Assembly: GCF_009646115.1 (NCBI RefSeq)
Contig: NZ_CP045720.1
Coordinates: 2,976,001-3,040,000 of the forward strand
DNA length: 64,000 nt
Direction of reading: 5' to 3'
Origin: Pantoea eucalypti
Lineage (GTDB): Bacteria; Pseudomonadota; Gammaproteobacteria; Enterobacterales; Enterobacteriaceae
The position numbers and the translations under genes are program-made. Positions 1-8,711 of this stretch are shown in pieces. Position 1 is the stretch's first letter. The number at the start of each line of letters is the position of its first letter. Under the pieces are notes generated by a model. It was given only the letters and a program-made list of their open reading frames with translations. It did not search any database and was not told where the DNA came from.

Positions 1-92
1 GCCGCTGGTCAGTTTTGCTGCGGCAATGGCCAATAATTTATAATCTGCGCGGTGAGTGTCTGGCGCCCGCCCCCATTCAGTTTTACTAAGCC

Positions 93-368
93 ATGGCAAA
101 AGAACAGACTGACCGCACGACGCTCGATCTCTTTGCTGATGAGCGCCGCCCCGGTCGACCCAAAACCAGTCCGCTTTCGCGTGATGAACAGCTGCGCATC
201 AACAAGCGCAACCAGCTTAAACGTGACAAAGGACGCGGACTTCGTCGTGTCGAACTGAAAATGAACAGTGAAGCCGTCGATGCACTTAATACGCTGGCAG
301 AACAGCGTAATCTCAGCCGCAGCGAACTGATTGAACAGATGCTGCTGGCGCAGCTCAAACTGGATTGA
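93..368 (+). CDS. ybfE: YbfE-type ribbon-helix-helix protein
   Basis: This 91-residue protein matches E. coli YbfE, a small protein of unknown exact role that is part of the LexA/SOS regulon there. The N-terminal half (about 1-48) is very basic and polar. Residues about 49-90 have a strand followed by two helices (RRVELKM, then EAVDALNTLAEQ, then SRSELIEQML), the layout of a CopG/MetJ-type ribbon-helix-helix DNA-binding fold. It sits just upstream of fldA in the same orientation, as in E. coli. I found no CTG-N10-CAG LexA box in the 92 bases available upstream, so SOS control cannot be confirmed here. The fold is inferred from sequence; its targets are unknown. Confidence 0.85.
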   Translation: MAKEQTDRTTLDLFADERRPGRPKTSPLSRDEQLRINKRNQLKRDKGRGLRRVELKMNSEAVDALNTLAEQRNLSRSELIEQMLLAQLKLD

Positions 369-500
369 TGCGGGCAAATCGCACGCAGGAGCAAATGTCG
401 GGGCTTTAACCGTTCACCGGTTTTCTCTCGTCTGCTATTATTCGCTGAAATGTGCTGCGGCACACATCTCATCATCAGGATTTAAGAGGTTATTTTACTC

Positions 501-1031
501 ATGGCACTCGTAGGCATCTTCTTTGGCAGCGATACCGGTAATACCGAAAACATTGCAAAAATGATCCAGAAACAGCTGGGTTCAGACGTTGCAGAAGTGC
601 ATGACATCGCGAAAAGCACAAAAGAAGATCTGGAAGCATTTGATATCCTGCTGCTGGGTATTCCAACCTGGTACTACGGTGAAGCACAGTGTGACTGGGA
701 TGACTTCTTCCCGACGCTGGAAGAGATCGACTTTAATGGCAAGCTGGTGGCGTTGTTTGGCTGCGGCGATCAGGAAGATTACGCAGAGTACTTCTGTGAT
801 GCGATGGGCACTATCCGCGACATTATTGAGCCACACGGTGCCGTGATTGTCGGACACTGGCCAACTGAGGGCTACCATTTCGAAGCCTCAAAAGGTCTGG
901 CGGATGATACCCACTTCCTGGGTCTGGCTATCGACGAAGATCGTCAGCCTGAACTGACTAACCAGCGAGTTGATCAGTGGGTTAAGCAGATTTTTGATGA
1001 ACTGCAACTGAAAGAGATCATCGAAGCGTGA
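501..1031 (+). CDS. fldA: Flavodoxin 1
   Basis: Long-chain flavodoxin of 176 residues, the usual length. It is a cytoplasmic FMN one-electron carrier that supplies radical SAM enzymes and ribonucleotide reductase activation. The FMN phosphate-binding loop SDTGNTE is at residues 10-16, and the two aromatic residues that stack on the flavin are W57 and Y94. An AAGAGG ribosome binding site lies about ten bases before the ATG. MiaB and LipA, both radical SAM enzymes that commonly take electrons from flavodoxin, are encoded in the same window. The gene precedes fur as in E. coli, where read-through from fldA contributes to fur expression. Confidence 0.97.
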   Translation: MALVGIFFGSDTGNTENIAKMIQKQLGSDVAEVHDIAKSTKEDLEAFDILLLGIPTWYYGEAQCDWDDFFPTLEEIDFNGKLVALFGCGDQEDYAEYFCDAMGTIRDIIEPHGAVIVGHWPTEGYHFEASKGLADDTHFLGLAIDEDRQPELTNQRVDQWVKQIFDELQLKEIIEA

Positions 1032-1301
1032 TGGTGTCTGACTCAATGTGAGCGCCAGCTCACATTGAGGTAATGGAAATTCCTATAGAAATAATAGCCA
1101 CATTTTTTTAACTTTCTCCGTTTAATCTGTAGAATACCCGCATCGATCTTCCGCTTATTTTCTCACGCGGCAAGACTAAGCGATGTACAAACAGACATCT
1201 GCCAGAATTCTCCCCGGCCCGGTGACGCCTCCCCAGCAGCCCATGATGATTCAGGCACGCCCTCTGGTTTTCATTTCATCGCTTCAGTTCTATAATGAGA
1301 C

Positions 1302-1320
1302 GCAAATGAGAATGAGTGTA
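1302..1320 (+). promoter_or_regulatory. Candidate Fur box and -10 upstream of fur
   Basis: The 19 bases GCAAATGAGAATGAGTGTA agree with the Fur consensus at 12 of 19 positions by eye. A perfect TATAAT lies immediately upstream at 1291-1296. Together they suggest an autoregulated fur promoter. The match is only moderate and was not scored with a matrix. Confidence 0.4.
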
Positions 1321-1383
1321 GATCGACATTCAAGGCGACAAGCCACAAAAGTGAATATTAGTAACAGGACAAAATCCGCATGA
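1306..1383 (+). CDS. Upstream ORF translationally coupled to fur (uof-like)
   Basis: This short frame ends in TGA at 1381-1383, overlapping the fur start codon in an ATGA arrangement. In E. coli a short upstream ORF (uof) is translated just before fur and is the point where the sRNA RyhB represses fur. Here ATG codons at 1306 and 1312 would give 25 or 23 residues; the frame is also open back to an ATG at 1183 (66 residues). No strong ribosome binding site marks any of these starts, so the start is uncertain. The overlap itself is seen directly; the regulatory role is inferred from E. coli. Confidence 0.4.
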   Translation: MRMSVDRHSRRQATKVNISNRTKSA

Positions 1384-1823
1384 CTGACAACAACACCGCA
1401 TTAAAGAAGGCTGGCCTGAAAGTGACACTGCCCAGACTGAAAATTCTGGAAGTGCTTCAGGAACCTGAGTGCCATCACGTCAGTGCGGAAGATTTGTATA
1501 AACGCCTGATTGATATCGGCGAAGAGATTGGACTGGCTACCGTTTACCGTGTGCTTAACCAGTTCGATGACGCGGGTATTGTGACGCGCCACAATTTCGA
1601 AGGCGGCAAATCGGTCTTCGAACTGACGCAGCAGCATCATCACGATCACCTGATCTGCCTGGATTGCGGCAAGGTTATTGAGTTCAGCGACGAGTCTATC
1701 GAAACGCGTCAGCGTGAAATCGCAACCCGCCACGGCATCAAGCTCACTAACCACAGCCTCTATCTTTACGGACACTGCACACTGGGCGATTGCCGGGAAA
1801 ATGAAACCCTGCACGACCAGTAA
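1380..1823 (+). CDS. fur: Ferric uptake regulator Fur
   Basis: The 147-residue Fe(II)-dependent repressor of iron acquisition genes. An N-terminal winged helix (about 1-82) is followed by the metal-binding and dimerisation domain. Visible metal ligands include the histidine-rich HHHDH at 86-90, the pair C93/C96 and a second cysteine pair C133/C138. The start overlaps the end of a short upstream frame (ATGA). A strong terminator follows, making fur the end of the fldA-fur transcript. Iron-linked targets in this window probably include the binding-protein gene near 48 kb, which has a palindromic Fur-like box. Confidence 0.98.
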   Translation: MTDNNTALKKAGLKVTLPRLKILEVLQEPECHHVSAEDLYKRLIDIGEEIGLATVYRVLNQFDDAGIVTRHNFEGGKSVFELTQQHHHDHLICLDCGKVIEFSDESIETRQREIATRHGIKLTNHSLYLYGHCTLGDCRENETLHDQ

Positions 1824-1842
1824 CGCGAGCTGAAATAAAAAA

Positions 1843-1867
1843 ACCGGTGAATTCACCGGTTTTTTTT
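1843..1867 (+). terminator. fur terminator
   Basis: ACCGGTGA and TCACCGGT form a perfect stem, followed by seven T on the + strand and preceded by A residues. It could work in both directions between the convergent fur and the gene at 1888-2283. Confidence 0.9.
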
Positions 1868-1887
1868 CGTCTGATGTCTGCTGTCAG

Positions 1888-2283
1888 TCAGGCGACCAGC
1901 GTCTCCTGCAGATAACGCCAGCGCGGAATAGAGCTACTGCAATCGAGAATGGCCAGCGAGATGCGGCTATTGTTATTGCCATTCATCATCTGCATTTCGC
2001 GATACTGCACGGTGATCTCTTTATCATGATGAGAGAGGATCACATGTTCGCAGGTGGCAATGCGCATCCCTTCCCGCTGCCCCTGCAACTGCCGGAAAAG
2101 ATCCTCGACCTCGTTCAGATTGTACTCTTTGCCTTTAGGGGTCACCATGCGGAATTCAGGATGAAAATAGGACATCAGCAGCTCAAAACTGTCGTCTGAT
2201 CCGGCGGGCTTATTAAAAATACGTTCAATGAGCTGATGTAAAACGACGACACTGTGTTTGGCTTCCTGGGCGAGAACGGTCAT
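1888..2283 (-). CDS. NTF2/SnoaL-like (DUF4440-type) small protein
   Basis: 131 residues. The pattern of an N-terminal helix (VVVLHQLIERIF), then SFELLMSYFHPEFRMVTPKGKEYNLNEV and alternating strands resembles the NTF2-like/SnoaL superfamily, whose bacterial members bind or act on small ligands. I cannot assign a reaction or name. An AAGGA ribosome binding site precedes the ATG. In E. coli the space between glnS and fur holds the chitoporin gene chiP and chiQ; they are absent here and this gene stands in their place, convergent with fur. Fold assignment is tentative. Confidence 0.7.
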   Translation of the reverse strand: MTVLAQEAKHSVVVLHQLIERIFNKPAGSDDSFELLMSYFHPEFRMVTPKGKEYNLNEVEDLFRQLQGQREGMRIATCEHVILSHHDKEITVQYREMQMMNGNNNSRISLAILDCSSSIPRWRYLQETLVA

Positions 2284-2463
2284 ATTTTTTCCTTCTGTAA
2301 CCCGCTGTGCGACCTCTGAGAGCGCATAGCCTACCTGAAAGCTGCTAATTCACATCCTGAAATTGATTAATTTTTTTAAACTCAGATTTCTCTCACAGTA
2401 TGGCATTTAATGGATTGCAGTTAGTTCAGAACAAACGTCGGTAATGGTCGAAATAGGGACAAT

Positions 2464-2489
2464 AAAAAAGGGCGATAAATCGCCCTTTT
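2464..2489 (-). terminator. glnS terminator
   Basis: GGGCGAT and ATCGCCC form a 7-bp stem, with six T after it on the - strand (A run 2464-2469). A T run on the other side could also let it stop + strand transcripts. Confidence 0.85.
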
Positions 2490-2517
2490 GTCATTTTATG
2501 AGGTCAGCCTCACCACG

Positions 2518-4185
2518 TTATTCGCCGGCTTTCGTCCAGGTATCACGAAGACCAACGGTACGGTTGAATACCAACTGCGAGGGCGTAGAGTAAACGCTGT
2601 CGGCGCAGAAATAACCTTCACGTTCAAACTGGAACGGTGTGGTCGGTTCTACATCGCGCAGGCTCGGTTCCACAAAGCCCTGTTTAATCGCCAGTGACTC
2701 AGGGTTGATTACCGCCAGGAAGTCCTCAGCCGCACCCGGGTTTGGCACGCTGAACAGGCGGTCATACAGACGGAACTCAGCAGGCTGCGCGTGATCGGCA
2801 GAGACCCAGTGAATCACGCCTTTGACCTTACGGCCATCAGCAGGATCTTTGCTCAGCGTATCAACATCGCTGGTGCAATAGATGCAGGTGATGTTGCCCG
2901 CTTCATCTTTAGCAATTCGCTCAGCACGAATCACGTAGGCGTTGCGCAGGCGAACTTCTTTGCCCAGCACCAGACGTTTATATTGCTTGTTCGCCTCTTC
3001 ACGGAAATCTGCACGGTCGATCCAGATCTCGCGGCTGAACGGCACTTCACGCGCGCCCATCTCCGGCTTACCCGGATGATTGGGCATGGTGAGGGTTTCG
3101 CTGTGACCCGCTGGCAGGTTTTCGATCACCACTTTTAGCGGATCGAGCACCGCCATGGCACGTGGTGCATTATCGTTAAGATCATCGCGAATACAGGATT
3201 CCAGCGAGGCCATCTCCACGATGTTATCCTGTTTGGTCACGCCAATACGACGGCAGAACTCACGGATAGAGGCTGCGGTGTAACCGCGACGACGCAGACC
3301 TGAAACGGTCAGCATGCGCGGATCGTCCCAGCCTTCTACGTGCTTCTCGGTCACCAGCTGAGTGAGTTTGCGTTTCGACATCACCGCATACTCCAGATTC
3401 AGACGCGAGAACTCGTACTGGCGCGGATGAACCGGAATGGTGATGTTATCCAGCACCCAGTCATAGAGACGGCGGTTGTCCTGAAACTCCAGCGTACACA
3501 GTGAGTGCGTGATGCCTTCCAGCGCATCGGAGATGCAGTGGGTAAAGTCATACATCGGATAGATGCACCACTTGTTACCCGTCTGGTGGTGTTCTGCGAA
3601 CTTGATGCGGTACAGCACCGGATCACGCATCACGATGAAACTAGAGGCCATGTCGATTTTGGCACGCAGACAGGCGCTGCCTTCGGCAAACTCACCGTTG
3701 CGCATTTTCTCAAACAGCGCCAGGTTCTCTTCCACGCTGCGATCGCGATAAGGGCTGTTTTTGCCAGGCTCTTTCAGGGTGCCGCGATATTCGCGAATCT
3801 CATCCGGACTGAGTTCATCAACGTAAGCCAGACCTTTAGAAATCAGCTCGATGGCATAATTGTAGAGCTGATCAAAATAGTTTGATGAGTAACAGACCTC
3901 ACCGCTCCACTCAAAACCCAGCCACTGGACGTCACGCTTAATGGATTCAACAAATTCCATATCCTCTTTAACAGGATTGGTATCGTCGAAACGCAGGTTG
4001 CATTGCCCCTGATAATCCTGGGCGATGCCAAAATTCAGACAGATCGATTTCGCATGACCAATATGCAGATAGCCATTGGGCTCTGGCGGGAAACGGGTAT
4101 GCACGCTGCTGTGCTTACCGCTCGCCAAATCTTCGTCAATGATCTGACGAATAAAGTTAGTTGGGCGGGCTTCAGCCTCACTCAT
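2518..4185 (-). CDS. glnS: Glutaminyl-tRNA synthetase
   Basis: Class I aminoacyl-tRNA synthetase that charges tRNA-Gln with glutamine in the cytoplasm. The start at [14 protein letters not shown] gives 555 residues, matching the E. coli N-terminus; the frame stays open 21 codons further upstream but that extension is not family-like. The ATP-binding HIGH motif is at residues 41-44 and VMSKR, the KMSKS equivalent, at 268-272. The C-terminal part is the beta-barrel anticodon-binding region. Four tRNA-Gln genes lie about 9 kb away in the same window. A terminator follows the gene and another (for nagE) lies upstream, so it is a single-gene unit. Confidence 0.98.
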   Translation of the reverse strand: MSEAEARPTNFIRQIIDEDLASGKHSSVHTRFPPEPNGYLHIGHAKSICLNFGIAQDYQGQCNLRFDDTNPVKEDMEFVESIKRDVQWLGFEWSGEVCYSSNYFDQLYNYAIELISKGLAYVDELSPDEIREYRGTLKEPGKNSPYRDRSVEENLALFEKMRNGEFAEGSACLRAKIDMASSFIVMRDPVLYRIKFAEHHQTGNKWCIYPMYDFTHCISDALEGITHSLCTLEFQDNRRLYDWVLDNITIPVHPRQYEFSRLNLEYAVMSKRKLTQLVTEKHVEGWDDPRMLTVSGLRRRGYTAASIREFCRRIGVTKQDNIVEMASLESCIRDDLNDNAPRAMAVLDPLKVVIENLPAGHSETLTMPNHPGKPEMGAREVPFSREIWIDRADFREEANKQYKRLVLGKEVRLRNAYVIRAERIAKDEAGNITCIYCTSDVDTLSKDPADGRKVKGVIHWVSADHAQPAEFRLYDRLFSVPNPGAAEDFLAVINPESLAIKQGFVEPSLRDVEPTTPFQFEREGYFCADSVYSTPSQLVFNRTVGLRDTWTKAGE

Positions 4186-4290
4186 CTCAAAAATCCTCAA
4201 TACGAATAACGGGTGATTTGTACCACGAAGTAACGGAGTATGATCCACAAAGCGTCTGAGGGAAACAACCGTTTGTTAAGCCTTTAAAAC

Positions 4291-4316
4291 AAAAAAGGCA
4301 GGAATCGCTTCCTGCC
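4291..4316 (-). terminator. nagE terminator
   Basis: GGCAGGAA and TTCCTGCC form an 8-bp stem around a 4-base loop, with six T after it on the - strand. It separates nagE from glnS. Confidence 0.85.
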
Positions 4317-4337
4317 TGTGGGGTTCTGTTGCGGGGA

Positions 4338-6365
4338 TTAGCCTTTCACTTCGTATAGCGGGGTTTCACCGGCTACCACCTGGCCGCGAGCCAGTAATGT
4401 CAGCCCTGCGAAGTCATCGCTGTTACTGACCACGACCGGACTCACCATTGAGCGGGCGTTCGCGTTCAGGAATTCAAGGTCCATCTCCAGCACCGGCTGA
4501 CCGGCGACCACGCTGGCCCCCTCTTCTGCCAGACGGGTAAAGCCTTTGCCTTCCAGCGCTACGGTATCCAGCCCCATATGCACCACAATCTCTACACCAT
4601 TCTCCGTTTCCAGACAAAAGGCGTGATTGGTGTTGAAGATTTTAACCAGCGTACCCGCTATCGGTGCCACGACCCATTTGTCGCTGGGTTTGATCGCCAG
4701 ACCGTCACCCACCGCTTTGCTGGCGAAGGCTTCATCCGGCACATCATCCAGTGCCACGACTTCACCGCTGACTGGTGCCAGCAGGGTTGCGATGACACGC
4801 TTCTCACTGTTCAGCACCGCCTGCGGTGCCACAGCCGGCTCAGTCGGTGCGCTGCTGGCTGTCGCTGCAGCAACCGGACCCTTGGTCAGCACTTTTTTCA
4901 TGGCCGAGGCGATGCTTTCTGCCTGGGTGCCCACGATGATCTGCACGCTCTGTTTGTTAAGACGAATCACGCCGGACGCACCAAGACGCTTCGCCACACC
5001 TTCATTAACCTGAGCGGAATCATTCACATTAAGACGCAGACGGGTGATACAGGCATCGATGCTGGTTAAGTTCTCTGAACCACCCACTGCACCGATGTAA
5101 CGGCGCGCCAGTGATTCAGTCGCCGTTTCACCATTGTCGGTTTTATCCACGTTGACGTCGTAACCATCACTTTCATCACCGTCAACCGCCAGCTCACGGC
5201 CTGGCGTCATCAGGTTGAATTTTTTAATCGTGAAGCGGAACACGACATAGTAGATAGCGAAGAAGACCAGCCCCTGCGGAATCAGCATGTACCAGTGTGT
5301 CGCGAGAGGATTACGGGTCGACAGCACCATATCCACCAGCCCGGCGCTGAAACCAAATCCGGCAATCCAGTGCATACTGGCAGCAATAAAAACAGAGAGA
5401 CCGGTCAGAACGGCGTGGATCAGATAGAGCACCGGCGCCACGAACATAAAGGAGAATTCCAGCGGTTCGGTGATACCCGTAAAGAAGGCAGCAAACGCAG
5501 CAGCCAGCATAATACTCCCCACTTTGACGCGGTTCTCTGGACGCGCACAGTGGTAGATAGCCAGTGCTGCACCCGGCAGACCAAACATCATAATCGGGAA
5601 AAAGCCCGCCTGATAACGACCGGTAATCCCTACGGTTGCGGTTCCGTCAGCCAGTGACTGCGCACCGCCAAGGAATTTAGGAATGTCATTAATACCTGCA
5701 ACGTCAAACCAGAACACGGAGTTCAGCGCGTGATGCAGACCGACCGGAATCAGCAGGCGGTTGAAGAAGGCATAGATGCCGGCACCGACAGAGCCCAGCT
5801 TCTGGATGTGTTCACCAAAGCTGACCAGGCCGTTAAACACAACTGGCCAGATGTACATCAGGATAAAAGCGACGAAGATCATCAGGAACGAAACCAGAAT
5901 CGGCACCAGCCGCCGTCCGCTGAAGAAGGAGAGCGCTTTAGGCAGCTCAACATGGCTGAAGCGGTTATAGACTTCTGCTGACAGGATACCGACCAGAATA
6001 CCGACAAACTGATTCTCAATTTTGCCAAACGCTGCAGGTACCTGAGCTAAAGGAATTTTCTGAATCATTGCCACCGCGGCCGGTGAGCAAAGCGTGGTGA
6101 CCACCAGGAATCCGACAAAGCCGGTCAGGGCTGCCGCACCATCTTTATCTTTTGACATGCCATAGGCGATACCAATCGCAAACAGGACTGACATGTGCTC
6201 AATGATGGCAGAACCTGATTTGATCAGTAAGGCAGCCAGCGCATTGCCTGCACCCCAGCTGTCTGGATCAATCCAGTAGCCAACCCCCATTAGTATTGCT
6301 GCTGCTGGCAGGGTAGCGACCGGCACCATCAGTGCACGCCCCACCTTTTGTAAGTAACCTAACAT
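4338..6365 (-). CDS. nagE: PTS N-acetylglucosamine transporter, EIICBA
   Basis: A 675-residue inner-membrane PTS permease that imports and phosphorylates N-acetylglucosamine. Domains in order: membrane EIIC (about 1-385, many hydrophobic helices), EIIB (about 415-490, phospho-cysteine C439 in DACITRLRL), an Ala/Pro/Thr-rich linker, and EIIA (about 525-675, phospho-histidine H596 in VVHMGLD). It is somewhat longer than the roughly 650-residue E. coli protein, mainly in the linkers. It is divergent from nagB, sharing a 327-bp control region with NagC-like and CRP-like sites. The product GlcNAc-6-P feeds NagA and NagB and is the inducer of NagC. Confidence 0.96.
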   Translation of the reverse strand: MLGYLQKVGRALMVPVATLPAAAILMGVGYWIDPDSWGAGNALAALLIKSGSAIIEHMSVLFAIGIAYGMSKDKDGAAALTGFVGFLVVTTLCSPAAVAMIQKIPLAQVPAAFGKIENQFVGILVGILSAEVYNRFSHVELPKALSFFSGRRLVPILVSFLMIFVAFILMYIWPVVFNGLVSFGEHIQKLGSVGAGIYAFFNRLLIPVGLHHALNSVFWFDVAGINDIPKFLGGAQSLADGTATVGITGRYQAGFFPIMMFGLPGAALAIYHCARPENRVKVGSIMLAAAFAAFFTGITEPLEFSFMFVAPVLYLIHAVLTGLSVFIAASMHWIAGFGFSAGLVDMVLSTRNPLATHWYMLIPQGLVFFAIYYVVFRFTIKKFNLMTPGRELAVDGDESDGYDVNVDKTDNGETATESLARRYIGAVGGSENLTSIDACITRLRLNVNDSAQVNEGVAKRLGASGVIRLNKQSVQIIVGTQAESIASAMKKVLTKGPVAAATASSAPTEPAVAPQAVLNSEKRVIATLLAPVSGEVVALDDVPDEAFASKAVGDGLAIKPSDKWVVAPIAGTLVKIFNTNHAFCLETENGVEIVVHMGLDTVALEGKGFTRLAEEGASVVAGQPVLEMDLEFLNANARSMVSPVVVSNSDDFAGLTLLARGQVVAGETPLYEVKG

Positions 6366-6474
6366 AACCCTTCCCCCTATGAGCCTGACTTGTCGCTTTG
6401 CGCTGCTTAATGTTGTTGTGTCAGCTGCAAAGATCGTTAATACACTTCATATCACGCAGCGAAGTGTAATAATA

Positions 6475-6498
6475 AATTAATTCGCTTCGCAAATTAAA
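6475..6498. promoter_or_regulatory. Candidate NagC operator, nagE side
   Basis: An AT-rich imperfect palindrome with TTAATTCGC on one side and GCAAATTAA on the other. NagC of E. coli binds such AT-flanked sites in this same divergent region and represses both promoters by looping. Confidence 0.5.
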
Positions 6499-6506
6499 AC
6501 CCTGCC

Positions 6507-6528
6507 AGATGTGATTTTTATCACTAAA
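6507..6528. promoter_or_regulatory. CRP site in the nagE-nagB control region
   Basis: TGTGA-N6-TCACT at 6510-6525 matches the CRP consensus TGTGA-N6-TCACA at nine of ten core positions. Its place between divergent nagE and nagB matches the catabolite-activated arrangement known in E. coli. Confidence 0.75.
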
Positions 6529-6570
6529 AAACATCGTGTCATACGGCAACATCTGGCAATGACTGCAAAC

Positions 6571-6598
6571 TTATTTTATGATCCGAAATATTGAATTA
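6571..6598. promoter_or_regulatory. Candidate NagC operator, nagB side
   Basis: TTATTTTATGATCCGAAATA followed by TTGAATT resembles the nagB-proximal NagC box of E. coli (TTATTTTATCATTC...). It lies about 95 bp before nagB and about 95 bp from the nagE-side site, a layout compatible with NagC-mediated looping. Confidence 0.5.
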
Positions 6599-6692
6599 CG
6601 CTCCGCCCGTGGCGAGAATAGAAAATCTGCTCAGGCTGATGAGTAACGCAACGGTTTAGCGATCCCCTTTCCATTTTCTAATGAGGTGAAAC

Positions 6693-7493
6693 ATGAGACT
6701 GATTCCTTTAGCGACGCCAACCCAGGTAGGTAAATGGGCCGCCCGACATATTGTTAACCGCATCAATGCATTTAATCCGACGGCGGATAAACCTTTTGTT
6801 CTGGGTCTGCCGACCGGCGGTACACCCCTGGAGGCGTACAAGCACCTGATTGATATGCACAAAGCGGGCCAGGTCAGTTTTAAGCATGTCGTCACCTTCA
6901 ATATGGACGAATATGTTGGCCTGCCGAAAGAGCATCCGGAAAGCTATCACAGTTTCATGTATCGCAATTTCTTTGATCACGTTGATATTCAACCGGAAAA
7001 TATCAACCTGCTGAATGGTAATGCGCCGGATATTGACGCAGAATGTCGTCAGTACGAAGAGAAAATTCGCACGCTGGGTAAAATTCACCTGTTTATGGGC
7101 GGTGTCGGTAACGACGGTCATATCGCCTTTAACGAGCCGGCTTCTTCACTGGCCTCCCGTACCCGCATTAAAACCCTGACGCATGACACCCGCGTGGCAA
7201 ACTCTCGCTTCTTTAACGGCGATGTTGATCAGGTGCCTAAATATGCCCTTACCGTGGGCGTCGGCACGCTGCTGGATGCAGAAGAAGTGATGATTCTGGT
7301 TACCGGCCACGTTAAAGCGCAGGCACTGCAGGCGGCAGTGGAAGGCAACGTGAATCATATGTGGACAATCAGCTGTCTGCAGCTGCATGCCAAATCGGTG
7401 GTGGTCTGTGATGAACCCGCCACCATGGAACTGAAAGTGAAAACCGTGAAATATTTCCGCGAAATGGAAGCGGAAAATATGAAAGGCGTGTAA
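6693..7493 (+). CDS. nagB: Glucosamine-6-phosphate deaminase
   Basis: 266 residues, full length. It converts glucosamine-6-phosphate to fructose-6-phosphate and ammonia, the step linking amino-sugar use to glycolysis. Catalytic residues known from E. coli are visible: D72 (FNMDEY), D141 and H143 (GNDGH) and E148. The allosteric activator in the family is GlcNAc-6-P. It is the first gene of nagBACD, preceded by an AATGAGGTG ribosome binding region and by the shared NagC/CRP control region. Spacing to nagA is about 60 bp. Confidence 0.98.
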   Translation: MRLIPLATPTQVGKWAARHIVNRINAFNPTADKPFVLGLPTGGTPLEAYKHLIDMHKAGQVSFKHVVTFNMDEYVGLPKEHPESYHSFMYRNFFDHVDIQPENINLLNGNAPDIDAECRQYEEKIRTLGKIHLFMGGVGNDGHIAFNEPASSLASRTRIKTLTHDTRVANSRFFNGDVDQVPKYALTVGVGTLLDAEEVMILVTGHVKAQALQAAVEGNVNHMWTISCLQLHAKSVVVCDEPATMELKVKTVKYFREMEAENMKGV

Positions 7494-7555
7494 CAGAACA
7501 TTGTCGTGCCCTGCTGTTACGCTGAGTGACAGCAGGCCAGGACGGGAGAAAAGAG

Positions 7556-8704
7556 ATGTACGCATTAGTAAACGGTCGAATTTACAGTGGCCATGAGGTT
7601 CTGGACAATCATGCCGTCGTGGTGGCTGACGGGCTTATTGCACGCGTCTGCCCGCGTGAATCGCTCCCGGCCAATATTGAGCAGCGGGATATGGCGGGCG
7701 CGATGATTGCGCCAGGTTTTATCGATCTTCAGCTCAACGGCTGCGGCGGTGTGCAGTTCAATGACAGCCTGGATGCACTGAGTATCGAAACCCTGGAAAC
7801 GATGCAGCGCGCCAATGAGAAGTCTGGCTGCACCAGCTTTTTACCGACGCTGATTACCAGCAGCGATGCCCTGATGAAGCGTGCGATTGAAACCATGCGC
7901 GCCTATCTGCAGAAACATCAGCATCAGGCCCTGGGTCTGCATCTGGAAGGGCCCTGGCTGAGTAAGGCGAAAAAAGGCACCCACGATCCGGCGCTGATTC
8001 GCCTGCCGGATGCTGCGATGGTGCAGTATCTTTGTGACAACGCAGACGTCATCACCAAAGTCACGCTGGCACCGGAAAACGCCGGCAGCGAGGTGATTCG
8101 TCAGCTGACAGACGCCGGAATCATCGTTTCAGCGGGTCACTCGAATGCGACTTATGAAGAGGCGAAAGCGGGTTTTTCTGCTGGCGTGCGTTTCGCAACG
8201 CACCTCTACAACGCCATGCCGACATTTGCCGGCCGTGAACCCGGGCTTATCGGTGCGCTGTTTGATTCACCTGATGTATACTGCGGCATTATTGCGGATG
8301 GTTTACATGTACATTACGCTAACGTACGGAATGCAAAGCGCATTAAAGGCGACAAACTGGTGCTGGTAACGGATGCCACTGCCCCCGCTGGTGCTGACAT
8401 CAGCGAGTTTATTTTTGCAGGCAAAACAATCTATTATCGTGATGGGCTTTGTGTCGACGAAAACGGCACATTAAGTGGTTCTGCCCTGACGATGATCGAA
8501 GCGGTACAAAACAGCGTCGAGCATGTGGGTATCGCACTGGATGAAGCGTTGCGCATGGCATCACTTTATCCGGCACGGGCGATGGGCGTGGAAAGGCAGT
8601 TGGGCTCGATCGAAGCAGGAAAAATCGCGAACCTGACTGTGTTTACGCGCGACTTTAAAATCATTAAGACGTTTGTCAACGGAGACGACGTCCTGAGCGA
8701 GTAA
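7556..8704 (+). CDS. nagA: N-acetylglucosamine-6-phosphate deacetylase
   Basis: A 382-residue amidohydrolase that removes the acetyl group from GlcNAc-6-P, giving the substrate of NagB. The start at [10 protein letters not shown] matches E. coli NagA in length and follows a GGGAGAA ribosome binding site; the frame extends ten codons further upstream without support. Metal and catalytic residues expected for the family are present: E131 in HLEGPW, H195 in AGHSNAT, H216 in ATHLYNAMP and catalytic D273 in VTDATAPAG. Removing GlcNAc-6-P also switches off the regulon by lowering the NagC inducer. Confidence 0.97.
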   Translation: MYALVNGRIYSGHEVLDNHAVVVADGLIARVCPRESLPANIEQRDMAGAMIAPGFIDLQLNGCGGVQFNDSLDALSIETLETMQRANEKSGCTSFLPTLITSSDALMKRAIETMRAYLQKHQHQALGLHLEGPWLSKAKKGTHDPALIRLPDAAMVQYLCDNADVITKVTLAPENAGSEVIRQLTDAGIIVSAGHSNATYEEAKAGFSAGVRFATHLYNAMPTFAGREPGLIGALFDSPDVYCGIIADGLHVHYANVRNAKRIKGDKLVLVTDATAPAGADISEFIFAGKTIYYRDGLCVDENGTLSGSALTMIEAVQNSVEHVGIALDEALRMASLYPARAMGVERQLGSIEAGKIANLTVFTRDFKIIKTFVNGDDVLSE

Positions 8705-8711
8705 GCACTGA

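Noticed and set aside
1..92. Possible C-terminus of an upstream gene and a LexA box before ybfE
   Set aside because: None of the three + strand frames resembles the end of YbfF, and no CTG-N10-CAG motif is present.
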